Of a stretch of 64,000 nt of DNA, positions 9,876-28,800 are shown in pieces. Both the position numbers and the translations under genes were made by a program. The DNA is from Yamagishiella unicocca (lineage: Eukaryota > Chlorophyta > Chlorophyceae > Chlamydomonadales > Volvocaceae), in contig BDSL01000091.1 of the NCBI GenBank assembly GCA_003116995.1, positions 248,001-312,000 of the forward strand, read 5' to 3'. Within the stretch, counting starts at the first letter, position 1. Each line of letters begins with the position of its first letter. The notes under the pieces were generated by a model, which searched no databases, had not been told where the DNA came from, and saw nothing but the letters and a program-made list of their open reading frames with translations.

Positions 9876-12411
9876 ACTTATAAGTCAATTAAGCCAAAGC
9901 CTCATGACATGACAGCGGCTTGTAAGCTGGGGCGATGCGCTGCTTGCCCTGCCTAGCTAGTAACTCGTGTGCTTGCGCTACGGCGAGCTTCCTGAGACAG
10001 CTACAACTCAACAATCTGGAACCATTTTCGATTTTCACGGGTCGGATTCAGGTTTTAGCCAGCCTCATCTGACCCAAATGGCAGTTCTTAAATGGATCTT
10101 CCCAGTATTTCCAGGCTGCCGTACTGCAGCCCAGTATTTGGAGCCGACACTCGAGGTGGCGAGGTGGCACGAGGTCCTTAACCGCTGAGACCATGTCCGA
10201 ATCGACTGATAAATTAAATGTCGTAGCACTCATATGCTAGATTGTATGGGCTAGTTTGTGTGGGGTCGTGTTCCGTGAGATGGCGAGCTCGAACAGCTCT
10301 CATTTTTTTTGAGTGATGTAATCCTTGTAATAAGACATAAGGATATCCTTTGCGAGTAGATGGTCGGCCAAGCGAGGTTTCCCCGCCGAAACCTACCTGT
10401 AGGCAGTGAAAGTAGATGTGGGCCCTTGTGTTTGGCATGACTAGGCGCCGAATGGCGTGCGAAACGTCAAGTACATCGTAGTAATGCAATAAGCCACGTC
10501 GTCGCCATCCTATGCTGCCACGGGCACGTCGCTAGGGAAAGCTGTCAGGGCTTTTTGCCCAAGCCCTAGGGCGCGGGTCAACACGGCGAAAGCCATACCA
10601 AGCCATGTGTGCCTCTTGGGACGCATAACTCAAATCTTGGGCTTCACAAACCTCACATACCTCGGGTAGCCTAGGTTTCGTCGCCCGACGTCGTCTTAAT
10701 CTCCCTGGGCCGTATGTCTACCAGGGTCCACCCTCGATTTAGGTATATCAACGGATTTACGATTAAGAGGAGTACGTTACTCATACCCAGTCAAGAGCCT
10801 ATTAGAGCTCGGTCAGCGTACCTAATACAAGGGATGTCTTGGCACAAGCCCTTGCACCAGGTCCCACGCACGGCTGCACCCACGCCACATGCATACTCAC
10901 TGTTTGCGTAGCACACCTACATCGGAGCACACACGTGAGGGGCCGTGATCGGCCCCTTCTGCGTGCTTGGTGGCAGGGTTTTCCCCCCGGCTTTCCTGGT
11001 TCCGGGGTGGGTGTGTTCTGCTCGGAGCTTGTGTTTCCTGGGATGGTTCCGGGACTGGTTCTCCGGATCCATCCGGATGAGGGTCCGCTAGGTATGTTAG
11101 TGACTGGTTCGTGATAGGGGAGCCTACAGCACATATTTCCCCTGGGGTGCTGGCTGCTGCTCTTTTGCCTCTGGACTGTTGACTGATATCTTGGTTGTCT
11201 GCCATTGGTGCGGTGAGGGTGAGTTCCTCAAGATTCTGTCCCTTTGGTCTCCTTCAGTGTCCGACGTATTACGTTATTAACGCAGTCCGGCGTTGGGTGA
11301 AAACGTAAGAGTATACAGAAGTATAAGGATAATGAATGCGCTGTAACGCTGCGTAAAAATGGCCTTACAGGATCGTAACGCGCATCGCCCGCTGGTTCTG
11401 TCTTTTCGTCTAGGGTCCGCTGTAACAACAACTGGCCTATTCGGTAGTAAGGGTTCGGCCATCCATGGCATCAAGCTTGAACGCACGCTCTCCAAGGATT
11501 CCCACCGGTATTTGGCCACCCTGCGGCAGGATTCCTGCCGCGCCAACCGCATCCACGCCCGCCAAGGCAACAGCGCCTGACCTAGACGAACCCACCAGTA
11601 GACTGCAGCTGCTGAGGGTCCAGAAGGGGACGCATCACACGGCTTCCAACCTTATCTTAAAGCTCAGCAGCAGCACCACATCGTTGGCACCAACAAGAAC
11701 CAACAAGAACCAACCCAGCAAACGCCCAGGCATCGGGAGTCCTCGAACCCTTGAGGCTCAGATACACCTTCAATCGCCGCCGCATTCAAAAGCGTAGGTC
11801 ACTGCACTCGCATTTCGCAACCTGCCCTGACTACAGGGAGGGACGGGCGCCCCGCACCGCGCGTCAGACGCACGTCGCACAGCCCCCAAGCGCCACCGCC
11901 CGGAACCATGGGTTTGCTCCCTTGACCCCAAGGATCCTACCCTACCTTGGACTTGCGACCCGAACGAGGGGGTCAAGTCGGGTACATGTGGTCCTCCTCC
12001 GTGTGTTCCACCACCACATGGCACTACCTTTGTGCCTGGGACCCGCTGTGACATTTACCAAAGAACACAACTCCACAAGCACTGAGGTGGTTGCGGGCCA
12101 GCCGCTCGGCCTGAGAGTGCATTAGGGGAACCACCTCCTCCGGCCCCCTTCCTACTCGGCCTCAAGGGCGCCAAAGCGCATGTGAGACGCCGGCGTCCGC
12201 AACAGACGCCCCTCGCGCTCCAGCCCATCGCCTCCCAGCAGCGAGGCCCAAACCTGCGCCTTGGCCTGGCCTCTTAAGTCGCCGCCTGCGACTGTCATCG
12301 CCGGCTTCGCCTCCGGCACTCCTCCTCCCACCCCGATGCCAGCCAGCCTTTGCTGGCCCCCATCGTTGCTGCTGCGCTAGGACTGCCCTTTCATCAGGAC
12401 TTGGCCTTTCA
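9876..12411. other. Intergenic region without a recognised gene
   Basis: It carries the upstream flank of the Q-rich gene and the 3' flank of mL54. It is AT-richer than its surroundings between about 9880 and 11450. Apart from a possible mobile-element reading frame (10897-11205, minus) and a small GC hairpin (AGGGGCCG, TGAT loop, CGGCCCCT at 10938-10957), I see no gene. No TGTAA lies close behind the mL54 stop. Confidence 0.5.
10897..11205 (-). CDS. Possible mobile-element ORF fragment (hydrophilic 102-aa frame)
   Basis: From a true ATG at 11205 a frame of 102 codons runs to 10897. It begins MADNQDISQQSRGKRAAAST and is rich in Gln, Ser, Pro and charged residues, ending GVLRKQ. The style recalls the disordered start of a retroelement gag/ORF1-type protein. 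No zinc knuckle, reverse transcriptase or integrase was found nearby, so the assignment is only a guess from composition. It may equally be a first exon or chance. Confidence 0.2.
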   Translation of the reverse strand: MADNQDISQQSRGKRAAASTPGEICAVGSPITNQSLTYLADPHPDGSGEPVPEPSQETQAPSRTHPPRNQESRGENPATKHAEGADHGPSRVCSDVGVLRKQ

Positions 12412-14228
12412 TCAGGACTTGGCCTTGAGGAAATTGGACTCCTTGATGCGCTCCTTGTTCTTAAGCCGCCAAAGCCGCCGGAGCTGTACGGCATACGGCA
12501 GGGCCGCAGCGAAAGCGAGGGTTGCACAGTTCTCAGCACGAGCACTGCCACGTGGAACGAAGATCAGTCTGTATATGGACTGGTATGGAAAGATCTCTAG
12601 ACGTTGCTAGGTTGCCGTTGCAGGCAATAACCGTGGCTGCTTTGTGATAACGGCGGGGGGCAGCCGGTCCACGAACAAGCGGTCCGGGAGAGCAGGATGA
12701 GGCACCCGGGAGGGGTGGTGGGCCTCGACGGCGGCAGCAGTACGGCATAACGTATGACGGGCCAGGTGCTTTATGGCGGCAGCGACCGGAGGTTGGGAGT
12801 AGAAGGCGCGCCAGAGCATTTGTACGGGTCGAGACGACACAATCAGTTAGGGGAGCCGTGGAAAGGCAGCCATGCCACCCTGACGTGGCCGTACGGCACA
12901 GGTGCCTGTATTTGACGGGGTGTGTCGAATGCAGGTGCAGGCTCTCCCTTCTCTTGACCCTTTCGTGTGAGCCCGTCGAAGGCGGTACGGCATTACTGCC
13001 CGGCTGTATCAGCCCTGCCCCTCGCGATGCTTCTCAACGAGCGCAAGTCACCCTCACGCAAATACACCACCCGGGACGGGCTGCTCCTCATTCCATGCCG
13101 TTGTAAGGGCACACACTCCGCCCTGCGCACACAAACTCTGGCGTGCAGTCCATCGTATAGAACGCCCTTCACCCAGCCGCCTGTCCGCGCGCACCTCCAG
13201 TAGCGTTAGTCCGCCCTCCTGGTACACCTTCTCCAGCTCCTTGATGGTGGGTCTGTGGACCCGCGGCAGGCGGGGCGGCAAGGAGCATGGTTGAGAGGCT
13301 TGCGAAAGGCAAACACTGCAGGTCTGGCAATGAATGGTTGATAAGCACCGAGAAGCGGGTACTCCGGCAGGCGTGGGCGTGTGAGGCAGGGCCTGGGTGG
13401 GGCGGGCCAATGGTGGGTCGCATTCCTGGCGGGGTAGTGGTGGGTAGTCGCACTGCACGCTAAGGCCTGTGGACCCCTCTTCCCTCAGGCTAGGACCGCC
13501 ACAAGCCACTTGGGCGGTTCCTGGAGCTGCACCACTGACGCCCATGTTTTCCGCCCTGCTCCGCAGCCCAAACCCCCGTACTCTTGCCCTTGAGCCCCCC
13601 AATCCGAAACATCGAAAACCCAACGTGGCCCCCTTCCTGGCTATAGCCCCTGCCCTCAGCAACGTTCCGCTAGCGGCATCACTAGGAGTGGCGGCAACTC
13701 TAGGTTCTTTGGTGGTGGCAGACGCGGCAACGGCAGGGGCAGACGCAGCAACGGCAGGCGGGTGCAGGGTCTGGCGGCAGCAGCTGGGGCGATGCCGGAG
13801 GTAGCACAATGGGCATTGCGAACATCAGTGGCCACCTGGGTTCGAGCAGCTTGAAGAGCCATTCCGGGTACTCGTTATCGGGCCGGATGGGTGGGTCAAC
13901 CTCGTTCTTCAGCAGCCCACATCCCGTGGCGACCTCCGTGGATAGCTCACCGATTGCGCGGGGTCCTGATGGAGGAGACACAGGGCTGGAGTCGGGGCAG
14001 AGTGCCCGCAGGAGCGAGGAAACACGGGAACGGGAAGCAAGATGGGGGAAAGGTGCGCCCTGCGCCGTGCGGGTTCCGAAACATGCGCGGGTGCCAGCAT
14101 CGATTATGCTGTGGCAACCTACCTTTATCTTTTCCCTTCTTTGTGCTGGAGGGCGGCAGCGGTGCGCGCAGGTGCAAGCCCAGCAGCGCAGACCACCGGC
14201 TGCGAAGCCCGCCTACTACCAGCGACAT
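12412..14228 (-). CDS. mL54: Mitochondrial large-subunit ribosomal protein mL54
   Basis: Exons are 14228-14123, 13965-13836, 13252-13195 and 12483-12412, giving 121 residues with all phases closed. The start is the ATG at 14228; the in-frame GTG two codons upstream is not used. Residues 1-30 (MSLVVGGLRSRWSALLGLHL...) form an arginine-containing amphipathic mitochondrial presequence. The core DPPIRPDNEYPEWLFKLLEP matches the mL54 signature (plant and fungal proteins have DP..LPD.EYPDWLW.LL). It is followed by PTIKELEK and the basic end RRLWRLKNKERIKESNFLKA, equivalent to the family's R.KIKE.N end. It is a structural protein of the mitoribosome large subunit. It lies head-to-head with DXR, 363 bp between start codons. 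Confidence 0.88.
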
Positions 14229-14591
14229 GCACACCTAGGATTGTGCTAGTAATGCGTTAATGATTTGATACCTAGACGCAAGACGCAACAGCTCTGCGCT
14301 TTCTATGACTAGAAGGTGCTTTCTGTGACTAGAAGGCTCAAGGTTGGTCACTCCAGTCGAAAAAAATTCCAACCATGTCAAACATATGAAACCTATCAGA
14401 AGAAAAAGTGGGCTGCGAAAACTTAGCGTGCACGCGGGTGATCAATTTCTGCGCCGTACAGCAGTGCACCGCCGCTCTTCGTCGGTGTTCGGTGCACACG
14501 TTAATGCATAATACAGAATCTTTAGGCGCGGATTTGAAGTTCGCGACCCAGTATTTTGTTTTAGTGCCAATACGTGCGTTAGGCCGTAACC
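14229..14591. promoter_or_regulatory. Shared upstream region of mL54 and DXR
   Basis: The 363 bp between the two divergent ATGs must hold both promoters and 5' UTRs. It is AT-richer than the genes, includes a repeated CTTTCTATGACTAGAAGG-like phrase (around 14299-14336), and has no clear TATA box. Confidence 0.5.
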
Positions 14592-21010
<6,419 letters not shown>

Positions 21011-22898
21011 ACCGACGAACGGCGGTGGTTTCGGAGCAGCGCGGAGGAGGAGGAGGACTTGCGGCCGCGGCGGTGGCAGCGAGCGCAGGAGCAAGGGGGG
21101 AGGGGCTAGGTGGCGGAGGTGCAGGTGGAGTTGGAGGTGGAGGTGGGGCGTCTGCCGACACGGGCGTGGAGGGCATGGTGCTACGGTGTTGTTCTGGTTG
21201 TCGTTGTCGTTGGGCGGTGAGGTCGGGTGGGAGCCACGTTGCGTGGGGTTGCAGTGCTGCCTAGCGGTGCACCAGAGAGGTACATTGAACTGCAAGTGAG
21301 GTACACTGAAGCTGAAGTGTGGTGCACTGAAGTGACCTGCAGCGCCATCGGCCCTTAGGAGCGAGTAGCGAGGTGTGTGCTCGTCCACGTCCACGGGACC
21401 TCCACGTCAGCATTCCGTACCCGTATGCCGTACAGCAATTTTCGGCTCATTTTCCCTGTTTGTGCGCGCGTTGGGCTCGCGTGGCGCTGGTGGAGGCGGC
21501 GCTCTCCCCTCCCCTCCCCCTTGCGCCCAGCTTGTAGACGGAGTGTTTAGTAGGGAGCAGTAGGGTACAGGAAACGAAGAAGGAAAAGCAGGCGACGAGG
21601 AGGAAACGCCATTCATTGAGAGGGAGTGCGTTTCGGGGGCCCGGGGTGAGCAGTTGGGTGTGTCATTATTTCGCGGTAGCCATGTTGGCCGCATGGGGTG
21701 GGATACCCGAACATGTACGACGCGGTGAAACGCCTGGTTGTGTCAGCGCTCCTAGCGTCGGCCACCACACACACACACACACACTCGCAGCGCAACAAGC
21801 AGCAGCTGGTGCTGGTGTCTTGTAGTCAGCTGGGTCTGGTCGTGCTGGTGCTGGCTGAGATCCCAGGATCCTCAAGGGTTATATATCTGATGCCGGTGCG
21901 GCGGTCAGGATTTGCAGGCGGGCGGATGGGGTGGCTAAGTCGCGATGTGCAACGGCCATACATTCGGACATGACGTGAGGCGCTCCGGAACCCGCTCCAC
22001 GTGGGCGTTGGGGCTGTGCGCCCTGCAGCTGGTGCCTGGGGGTGCCCCTGGGCTCGCGTGCCTGGAGCAGTCTTGGGGTCTCATGAGTGGGTCGGTTATC
22101 GGTAGCAGCAAGGCGAAGCTGTCGGTGCTGCTACTTTGTCGGCGGCTGTGCGGTGCAGTGCAGTGAGCGCGACAGCGCTGGTGTCGTATTTAACTCGATC
22201 GCCCCTGCAGATGCATGCCACAGATGGAATCAGAAGGCTCGGGCAACGAAAGGCGCAGACGAAGGCGAGTTGATTCTCCGCTCATCAAACACTGCGTCAG
22301 CAGCGACCCGGTGGGTCAAAAACCGGTTGCGTTCCTGTGGCAGCGCCAACGTGAACGCAGCTTTAAGCGAGGCCAGAGTTGTTCATTGTGCCCGTATTGT
22401 GGAGCGGCAGGGTTATCGTTTCCACCCAGCGGCTCACTTGCTCGACGCTTTAGATCGTAGACGGAGCCCTCTGCGATTAGGGCAAGCCACTTTTACACAA
22501 TTTAGGTAAAGTAGAAGGTAACCGAGTTGACAGCATTGAATCGAGCCATCGTCCAATAGCGGCATCGTACAACCCGAGCGTCCCCGTCCGCAGGTCGAGT
22601 ATCGACGCGTTTGGCTAGACATATATTGCAACAGTTGATATGGCGCACCATCCCATTCAACATCATTGTAAAATATCTGCATAACAGCAATTGAGGGCGG
22701 AGTCGACCTCCTTAGAAGCCTCCGGTTACCGAACCATAAGTTGCCGGTCACAATAACGGGACGTGTTATCCTAGTAATTCCTAACTATAATATTTGGGGC
22801 ACACTTCAGGCGCGCCCGTTTTGAAGGAATGCGCATGGGGTCAGCCCCGTCTTGCACGTAACATCGCCGGGGCCGGTAGCCAAATCTAGCTGCTTTTA
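21011..22898. other. DXR-kinesin intergenic region
   Basis: The first 300 bp are G-rich DXR 3' UTR with GGAGGTGGAG runs. There is a short (CA)n at 21767-21783. A small frame from the ATG at 22215 to 22460 (81 codons) has a run of arginines and a CPYCGAAG motif. I do not recognise it and cannot say it is expressed. The last 120 bp before the kinesin ATG form an AT-richer presumed promoter. No TGTAA was found near the DXR stop. Confidence 0.45.
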
Positions 22899-25800
22899 AT
22901 GGACGCCTCAGAGACTGGCAAGATGCGGCTCAAGGTTTTTGTCCGGCTTCGACCCACGCCTGATAGCAACGCCGGATTGGTGCACGTCGAGCACCGCGTT
23001 CTGTACATTAAGGACCCTCTAAGAGGTCACACCAGCGAATTCGTGTTCGACAAGGTGTTTGATGGGGAGTCCACGCAGGACGCGGTCTTCCAGGAAGCTG
23101 GAGCGCCGCTCGTAGACCACGTTATGCAAGGCTACAATGCGTGCTGTATAGCGTATGGACATACGGGGAGCGGCAAGACCTATTCCATGTTTGGCCGGGA
23201 GCCCACGAGCATCTTGTCTGGCTCCGCGCTCCAAGAGGGGAGTGAGCTCGGAATCATACCGCGCGCCTGCGAGCTGCTGGCGAAGGCGGCAAATCAGGTC
23301 AATCGCAAAGCAGACCACCTGGAGGCCAGCGGCAACGGAGCCAACGTCGTACGAATCAAACTTTTCGTGAGGTAAGGCAGGGGGTAGCCGTGCTCCGGCG
23401 GCGGCGCTGCCGACTCAAGGCTGGAGGGGGCCGGATAAGGCGGGGGGACCGCGAAGCAGGGGGGGAGGGGAGTAAGGCAGGGTTTTGCGGGGAGGGAAGC
23501 AGGGGGGGGGAGTAAGGCAGGGTTTTGCGCGATAATAATATGCGTACCTAACTGCCCGATCCGCGCAACCGCCCAACCGCCCAACCGCAGCTTCATGGAG
23601 ATATACATGGAGAACGTTCGCGACCTGGGAGCCGCGGCCCAGGCCTACATCAAAGTCAACGCCGCGCGAGCCACCTTGGGGGAGGCGCCCACTGCGGGCG
23701 TGGGTCTGGCCGCCTTCGCATCGGCCGATGGCGGCGCGCCAACTCGCGCGGCCGCCAACTCGCTCCGAGACCCAACCGACTACGTGCGCACGTACTTGGA
23801 CGTGATGGAGGACTCCTCGGGGATGACGTTCGTCAAGGACCTGACTTACGTTGAGGTACGGACGAGTACGGCGCGGCGTACGACGTCTTGCTGTGCGGGC
23901 GGGGCAGGCAAGGGGGTGGCGGCCATGGCGCAGAGCACGATCTGGGTTTTCGGAGCTGTGTAAGGCGAGGGGTCCCTGACGGGGGCTGGTGGGCGGGGGT
24001 CATCCGATGTGCCCCCTCGTCGCTGGACCATCACCTTCACCGCCCTCGGTTTGTCGGCCGTGGATTCGTGGATCCTCTTATCAAGCCCCCCGTCGTATAA
24101 ACCGATCAGTACCTAGAGAGGAGGGGCCCCGCCAGCTTGTTCCTGGGCGCAGCAGCAGCAGCAGCAGCGGCGGGGTGGCAGCAAAGGCAGGAGCAGCAGC
24201 AGCTATTCTGATGCCGACCAGCTCCTCGCCTTCCCTCCCTCCCACCCGTCCCTCCCCGCCCTCCCTCCCATCCCCCACTTCCTCCCCCCCTCCCTCCCGG
24301 GAGTCATACCCCACGTCTTATAACCGGGTCCTTACGTCCCTCTCCCTTCCTCCCTACATTCCTGCACAGTCCTTGTCGTGTAACCGGTCCTTACGTCCCT
24401 CCCCGTCCTCCCTACATTGCTGCACTGCCCTTGTCGTGTAACCGGGTCCTTACGTCCCTCCCCCTTCCTCCCACCCGCGCCAGGTCACCAGCGCCGAGGA
24501 CATGATGGCCATACTGCAGGCGGGCTACTCTGTGCGCCCCACCTGCCCCCTGGACGTCTCCTCGCGCTCGCACACCATCTTCACCGTCAGCGTCGTGACC
24601 TACAGAGGAGACCAACAGCCCGTGACGGGTGGGTGCCGTACGCTACAGTGTGCCGTACGCACAGTTTGCCCTGCCCCCGGGAAAGGCTTCATCGGGCGAG
24701 GGCCTCCTGCGGTGCTGCGCCTCCTGGCCGCTCAACCGATAATGGGTTGTGTACGGCGCAACCGCACTTGCCTCCAACCGCTTCAACCGCCTCAACCGTC
24801 CTGCCGTGTGGCCGCTTTCCTCAACTGTATTTTCCTGCGCAAACCTCCATTCTCCCCCGCTGCAGGCCGGCTCAACCTGGTGGACCTGGCGGGCAGCGAG
24901 CGGCAGAGCAGGAGCGGGCCGGAGGGGCAGCGGCTGCGGGTGAGGGTGGGCGGGAGGGGCTGCGGGTGAGGGTGGGCGGGAGGGGCTGAGGGTGAGGGTG
25001 GGCGGGAGGGAGGGGCCGGAGGCCCTAGTGGGGTGGTCGGTCAGGGCGATGAGCGGTGGGCAAGACGGGGTTGGCAGGGGGGCGCTACACTACCGGTAGG
25101 GTGCTGCAGGTAGGGCGCTGTAGGCAGGGCGCGGACGGGCCAATGCGGCCTGCTGCTGCTCCGGCGGCGGCGGCGGCGTGGGAGTTGCGATACGGGGGCT
25201 TGCGGGGGAGGGGGCAAGCAGTGAGGGGGGTTTGGGCAGTCGGACTGCGTTATGGTGTGGTGTGGTGTGTCGCCTCCACTCACGACCTCCCTGCCGCGCC
25301 CTCCTGCCTCTCCCCTCCTCCTGCGTCAGGAGTCCAGCGCAGTCACCAAGTCCCTCACGGCCCTCAGCAAGGTGGTCACGGCGCTGTCGCAGGTGGGAGC
25401 GGAGCGAGGGGGCTGGGCGGGTGGGGTGGCAGGTGGGAGCGGGCCGGGCGTGTGTGTGTATGTGTAGAAAAAACCCGTGCACGAGGAAGCTGACCAAAAC
25501 CCGTTGGGGGACCCAGGCGGGCCGGGGAGGTCGCGGGGCCGCTGTCGCGTCAGGAGCGGAGTTGAGGGTTTTAGGGATCTTGGAGTACGACAGGACCGCC
25601 CGTACATCGATGGACGCTGCCAACCCAGCCACCAAAACATCCCCAATGCTCCTCCATAGCACCCCCTTCCTCGAGCTACGTCACTGGACCAGTCCACTCG
25701 CCCCAACCCTGATGGGAGGGGGGGCGGACTTCGCGTCGGGTTTCCACTCCCCTCCCCCCAACCCGTACTCCCCCCAACCCGCACTCCCCCCAACTCCCAC

Positions 25801-28800
25801 TCCCCCCAACTCCCACTCCCCCCAACTCCCACTCCCCCCAACCCGCACTCCCCCCAACCCGCACTCCCCCCAACCCGCACTCCCCCCAACCCGCACTCCC
25901 CCCAACCCGCACTCCCCCCAACCCGCACTCCCCCCAACCCGCCCCCCCCCCTTGTTGCTACCATTCCCCAGACACCGCCCGCCAGCTCCCTTGCCGGCTC
26001 GCCCTCCTTCGGCCGCGGCTCCTCCTCCGGCACGAGCAACGCCGCCGCCACCGCCTCCACCGCCGCCTCCACCGCCTCTGGCTCCCACGTCCCCTTCCGC
26101 GACGCGAAGCTCACTCGCGTGCTGAAGGACGCCCTCTCCGGCAACTCCCTCACCTGCCTGCTGGGCTGCCTGCACCCCGTGTTCGACGAGACGGACGAGA
26201 GCCTGGCGACGCTGCAGTTTGCGACGCGCTGCATGAACAACACCTCGGCGCCGCACATCAACGTCGTCTCGACGGGCGGCGCGGACGGCGGCGTGGTGGA
26301 GGAGCTGATGGGCCAGGTGCGGGAGTGACTTTAGGGTTTAGGGGTTTGAGGGGTTTTCTAAGGGTTTTCTAAGGGTTCCGGGTGTTTTATAAGGGTTGGA
26401 GTGGGTTGGAGTGGAGGCCCGACGCAAGTTGGAGTGGAGGCCCGACGCAAGGTCCCTCCCCCTCCCATCACGGTATCATGTGCCGCAAACCCCAAATCCC
26501 AAACCGGTCCCCACTGCCCCTGAAACTGCTTTAAAACCCTAAACCCTAAAACCCTAAACGCTAAACCCTAAACTCCTAATACCCCCCTCACACCAGGTTG
26601 CCCAGCTGAAGGACGAGCTGGAGGTGACTCATGCGCACTACCAGAAGCTCATCGAGTCCATAGCGGGCCCCTCCTGGAGGAATGACCCCGGGCCTCTGGA
26701 GCGAGCCCCCGGTGGTGGGGACGACTTCGGAGCTGGCCGCTTGGACGCCTTCGCCGCGGCACTGTCCGGCCTGGGCAAGGCCGGCGGCGGTGTACGGCGC
26801 AGCAGCGTCGGCGGCGGCGGCGGGGACGACCGGCGGCGGTCTTCGGTGCTGGGGGATAACGGCAGGGGGGGCGGCCGAGCTGCCGGCAGCGATGTGACTC
26901 GCGCTGGGCACGGCGCGCCCAAGAGCGTGATGGCGGGTCCGGCGGGGGGAGCGAACACGAGTGCGAAGATCTCTCTGGTGAGAGGGGTAGGGGGGAGGAA
27001 GGGGGGGGGTTCGAGGGAAACCCGTGGAAAGGGGGGGGAGGGGGCTGGGGAGGAAAGGGGCGCGGAGGAGGAGGGCGAGTGGGGAAAGGGAGGAAGGGGA
27101 GGAAAGGGAGGGAAGGGAGTAGGGCTGAGGGGGGCTGCGAGGTGCACGTGAACCCCCCAGCTCCCATCTTGACGTGCTGCCCCCTCATCCCACCTTCGCG
27201 TTCTTCTTCCTCCGCCTCATCCCCCCTCCCCATTTTTTCTTCTCCGCCGCAGCTCGAGTCCCAAATCCGGAAGCTGGAGTCGCAGCTGGCGCAGGCGCGC
27301 ACCTCGACGCAGCAGTACGAGGAGCGGCTCACTGCCCGCAAGGTGTGCGGCTTGCTGGGGAGGGGGCGGCGGGGAGGGGCGGGGAGGGGAAGAAGGGAAG
27401 GATCAGTATCGCCGTGCGCCTGGCACTGCCAGTCTGCCATAGCGGCACTGCCAGTCTGCCATGCGGCACTGCCAGTCTGCCATAGCGGCACTGCCAGTCT
27501 GCCATAGCGGCACTGCTAGTCTGCCATAGTGACACTGCCAGTCTGCCGTAGCGGCACTGCCAATGGCACCGGCCACCAGACGGATACCGGCAGCTTTGGG
27601 TTTCTAGGGGTAGTCCAGCAAGCCTGATGGAGTATGTGACGTGCCGGTGACCGTACAATGTACAATCTACCCACGGTTGGTCCCGATCAGGTCTCGTCTT
27701 CCCACTCATCCTCTCACCCATCCTCCCACTCATCCTCCCGCCCGGCAGGAGGAGATGGATCTGGCACGAGAGCGCATGGCCGGCAAGGAACACGCGCAGT
27801 TCGCCGAGATCAAGAAGCTCCGGGCGCAGGTGGGGGGAGGAAACAGGAAAGGCCGTGGACTGGGATGCCGAGTAGGAAGCCGTTTGGCGCTGGGGGGAGG
27901 CAGGGCTGTGAGAGGAAGCCCGTGTGGAAATGGACAGGAGACTCGTGCGGGAAATGGGAGGGTAGGGAACCGGTGGTTATAAAGGGAGTCGTGGGACGGG
28001 TTCCCGCAGGTGGGAGATGGAAGGGGGAGGAGGGTTCTCAAGCGGGGCTCTTGGTGTGTTTTGCTGGCAGCAGCTCAGGGCTCTGGAAGCTCCGCCGAAC
28101 CCGAGGGCGTGGGCTGGGCGACCAGAGGCGGTGGCAAGGCTCGTACGGCGTGCTGTGTTGCAATAGTGAGCTGGCCCCCACGGCGACGCCGCCCCTCCTC
28201 TTCCTCCTCCAATGACCTCCGCCCTCCTCCCAACACTCGGGTGGTCGGCCGTGGATTCGCGGATCCATTTATCAACCGCCCCCTACCCCCAACACGCTCT
28301 CCCGTCTCTTCTGGACCGCCATCTTCACCGCCTTGGTTTGTCGGCCGTGGATTCGCGGATTCTTTTTAAACCCCCCCAACACGCACTCCCCCGCCACGCA
28401 GGTCGGAGAGCTTACCAAGGCGCTCGAGGCCGAGCGAACCGAGTCCGTACACAAGGTACGACACGTCGTACCACACAAGGCCTTGCTACCCGCCGGCTCC
28501 TCCGCCACCTGCCCAATGCTCCAAAGAATTTTACTGCAGGTTTTTAAGAGAAACTTCTCTGCCCCTCTGTCCCCCACCTCGCGCGACCCAAAACGTAATG
28601 ACGTATCCAACCGAGACAGGCGACCCTACAGTCCCGCGAAGACGTGCCTCACTCGCCCTCCCCCTCTTCCCCTTCTTCTCCCCCCCTCCCGTCCCCGCCC
28701 CCTACCGTAGCTCGAAGACGCGCGGCGGCGGTCCGACGACGAGTGCTCCCGCCTGCTGCGCGACATCGACACGCTCCGAGGGCAGCTGTCCCAGGTGCGG

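Noticed and set aside
10938..10957. Rho-independent-type terminator hairpin
   Set aside because: An 8-bp GC stem without a following T run, in eukaryotic nuclear DNA. No basis for a terminator call.
13054..13809. 251-aa minus-strand ORF as a separate protein
   Set aside because: Only its PTIKELEKVYQEGGLTLLE stretch is real, as exon 3 of mL54. The rest is intron read-through in GC-rich DNA.
26531..26575. Chromosome end (CCCTAAA repeats)
   Set aside because: The repeats are short, degenerate and inside an intron, with coding exons on both sides. They are interstitial telomere-like sequence.
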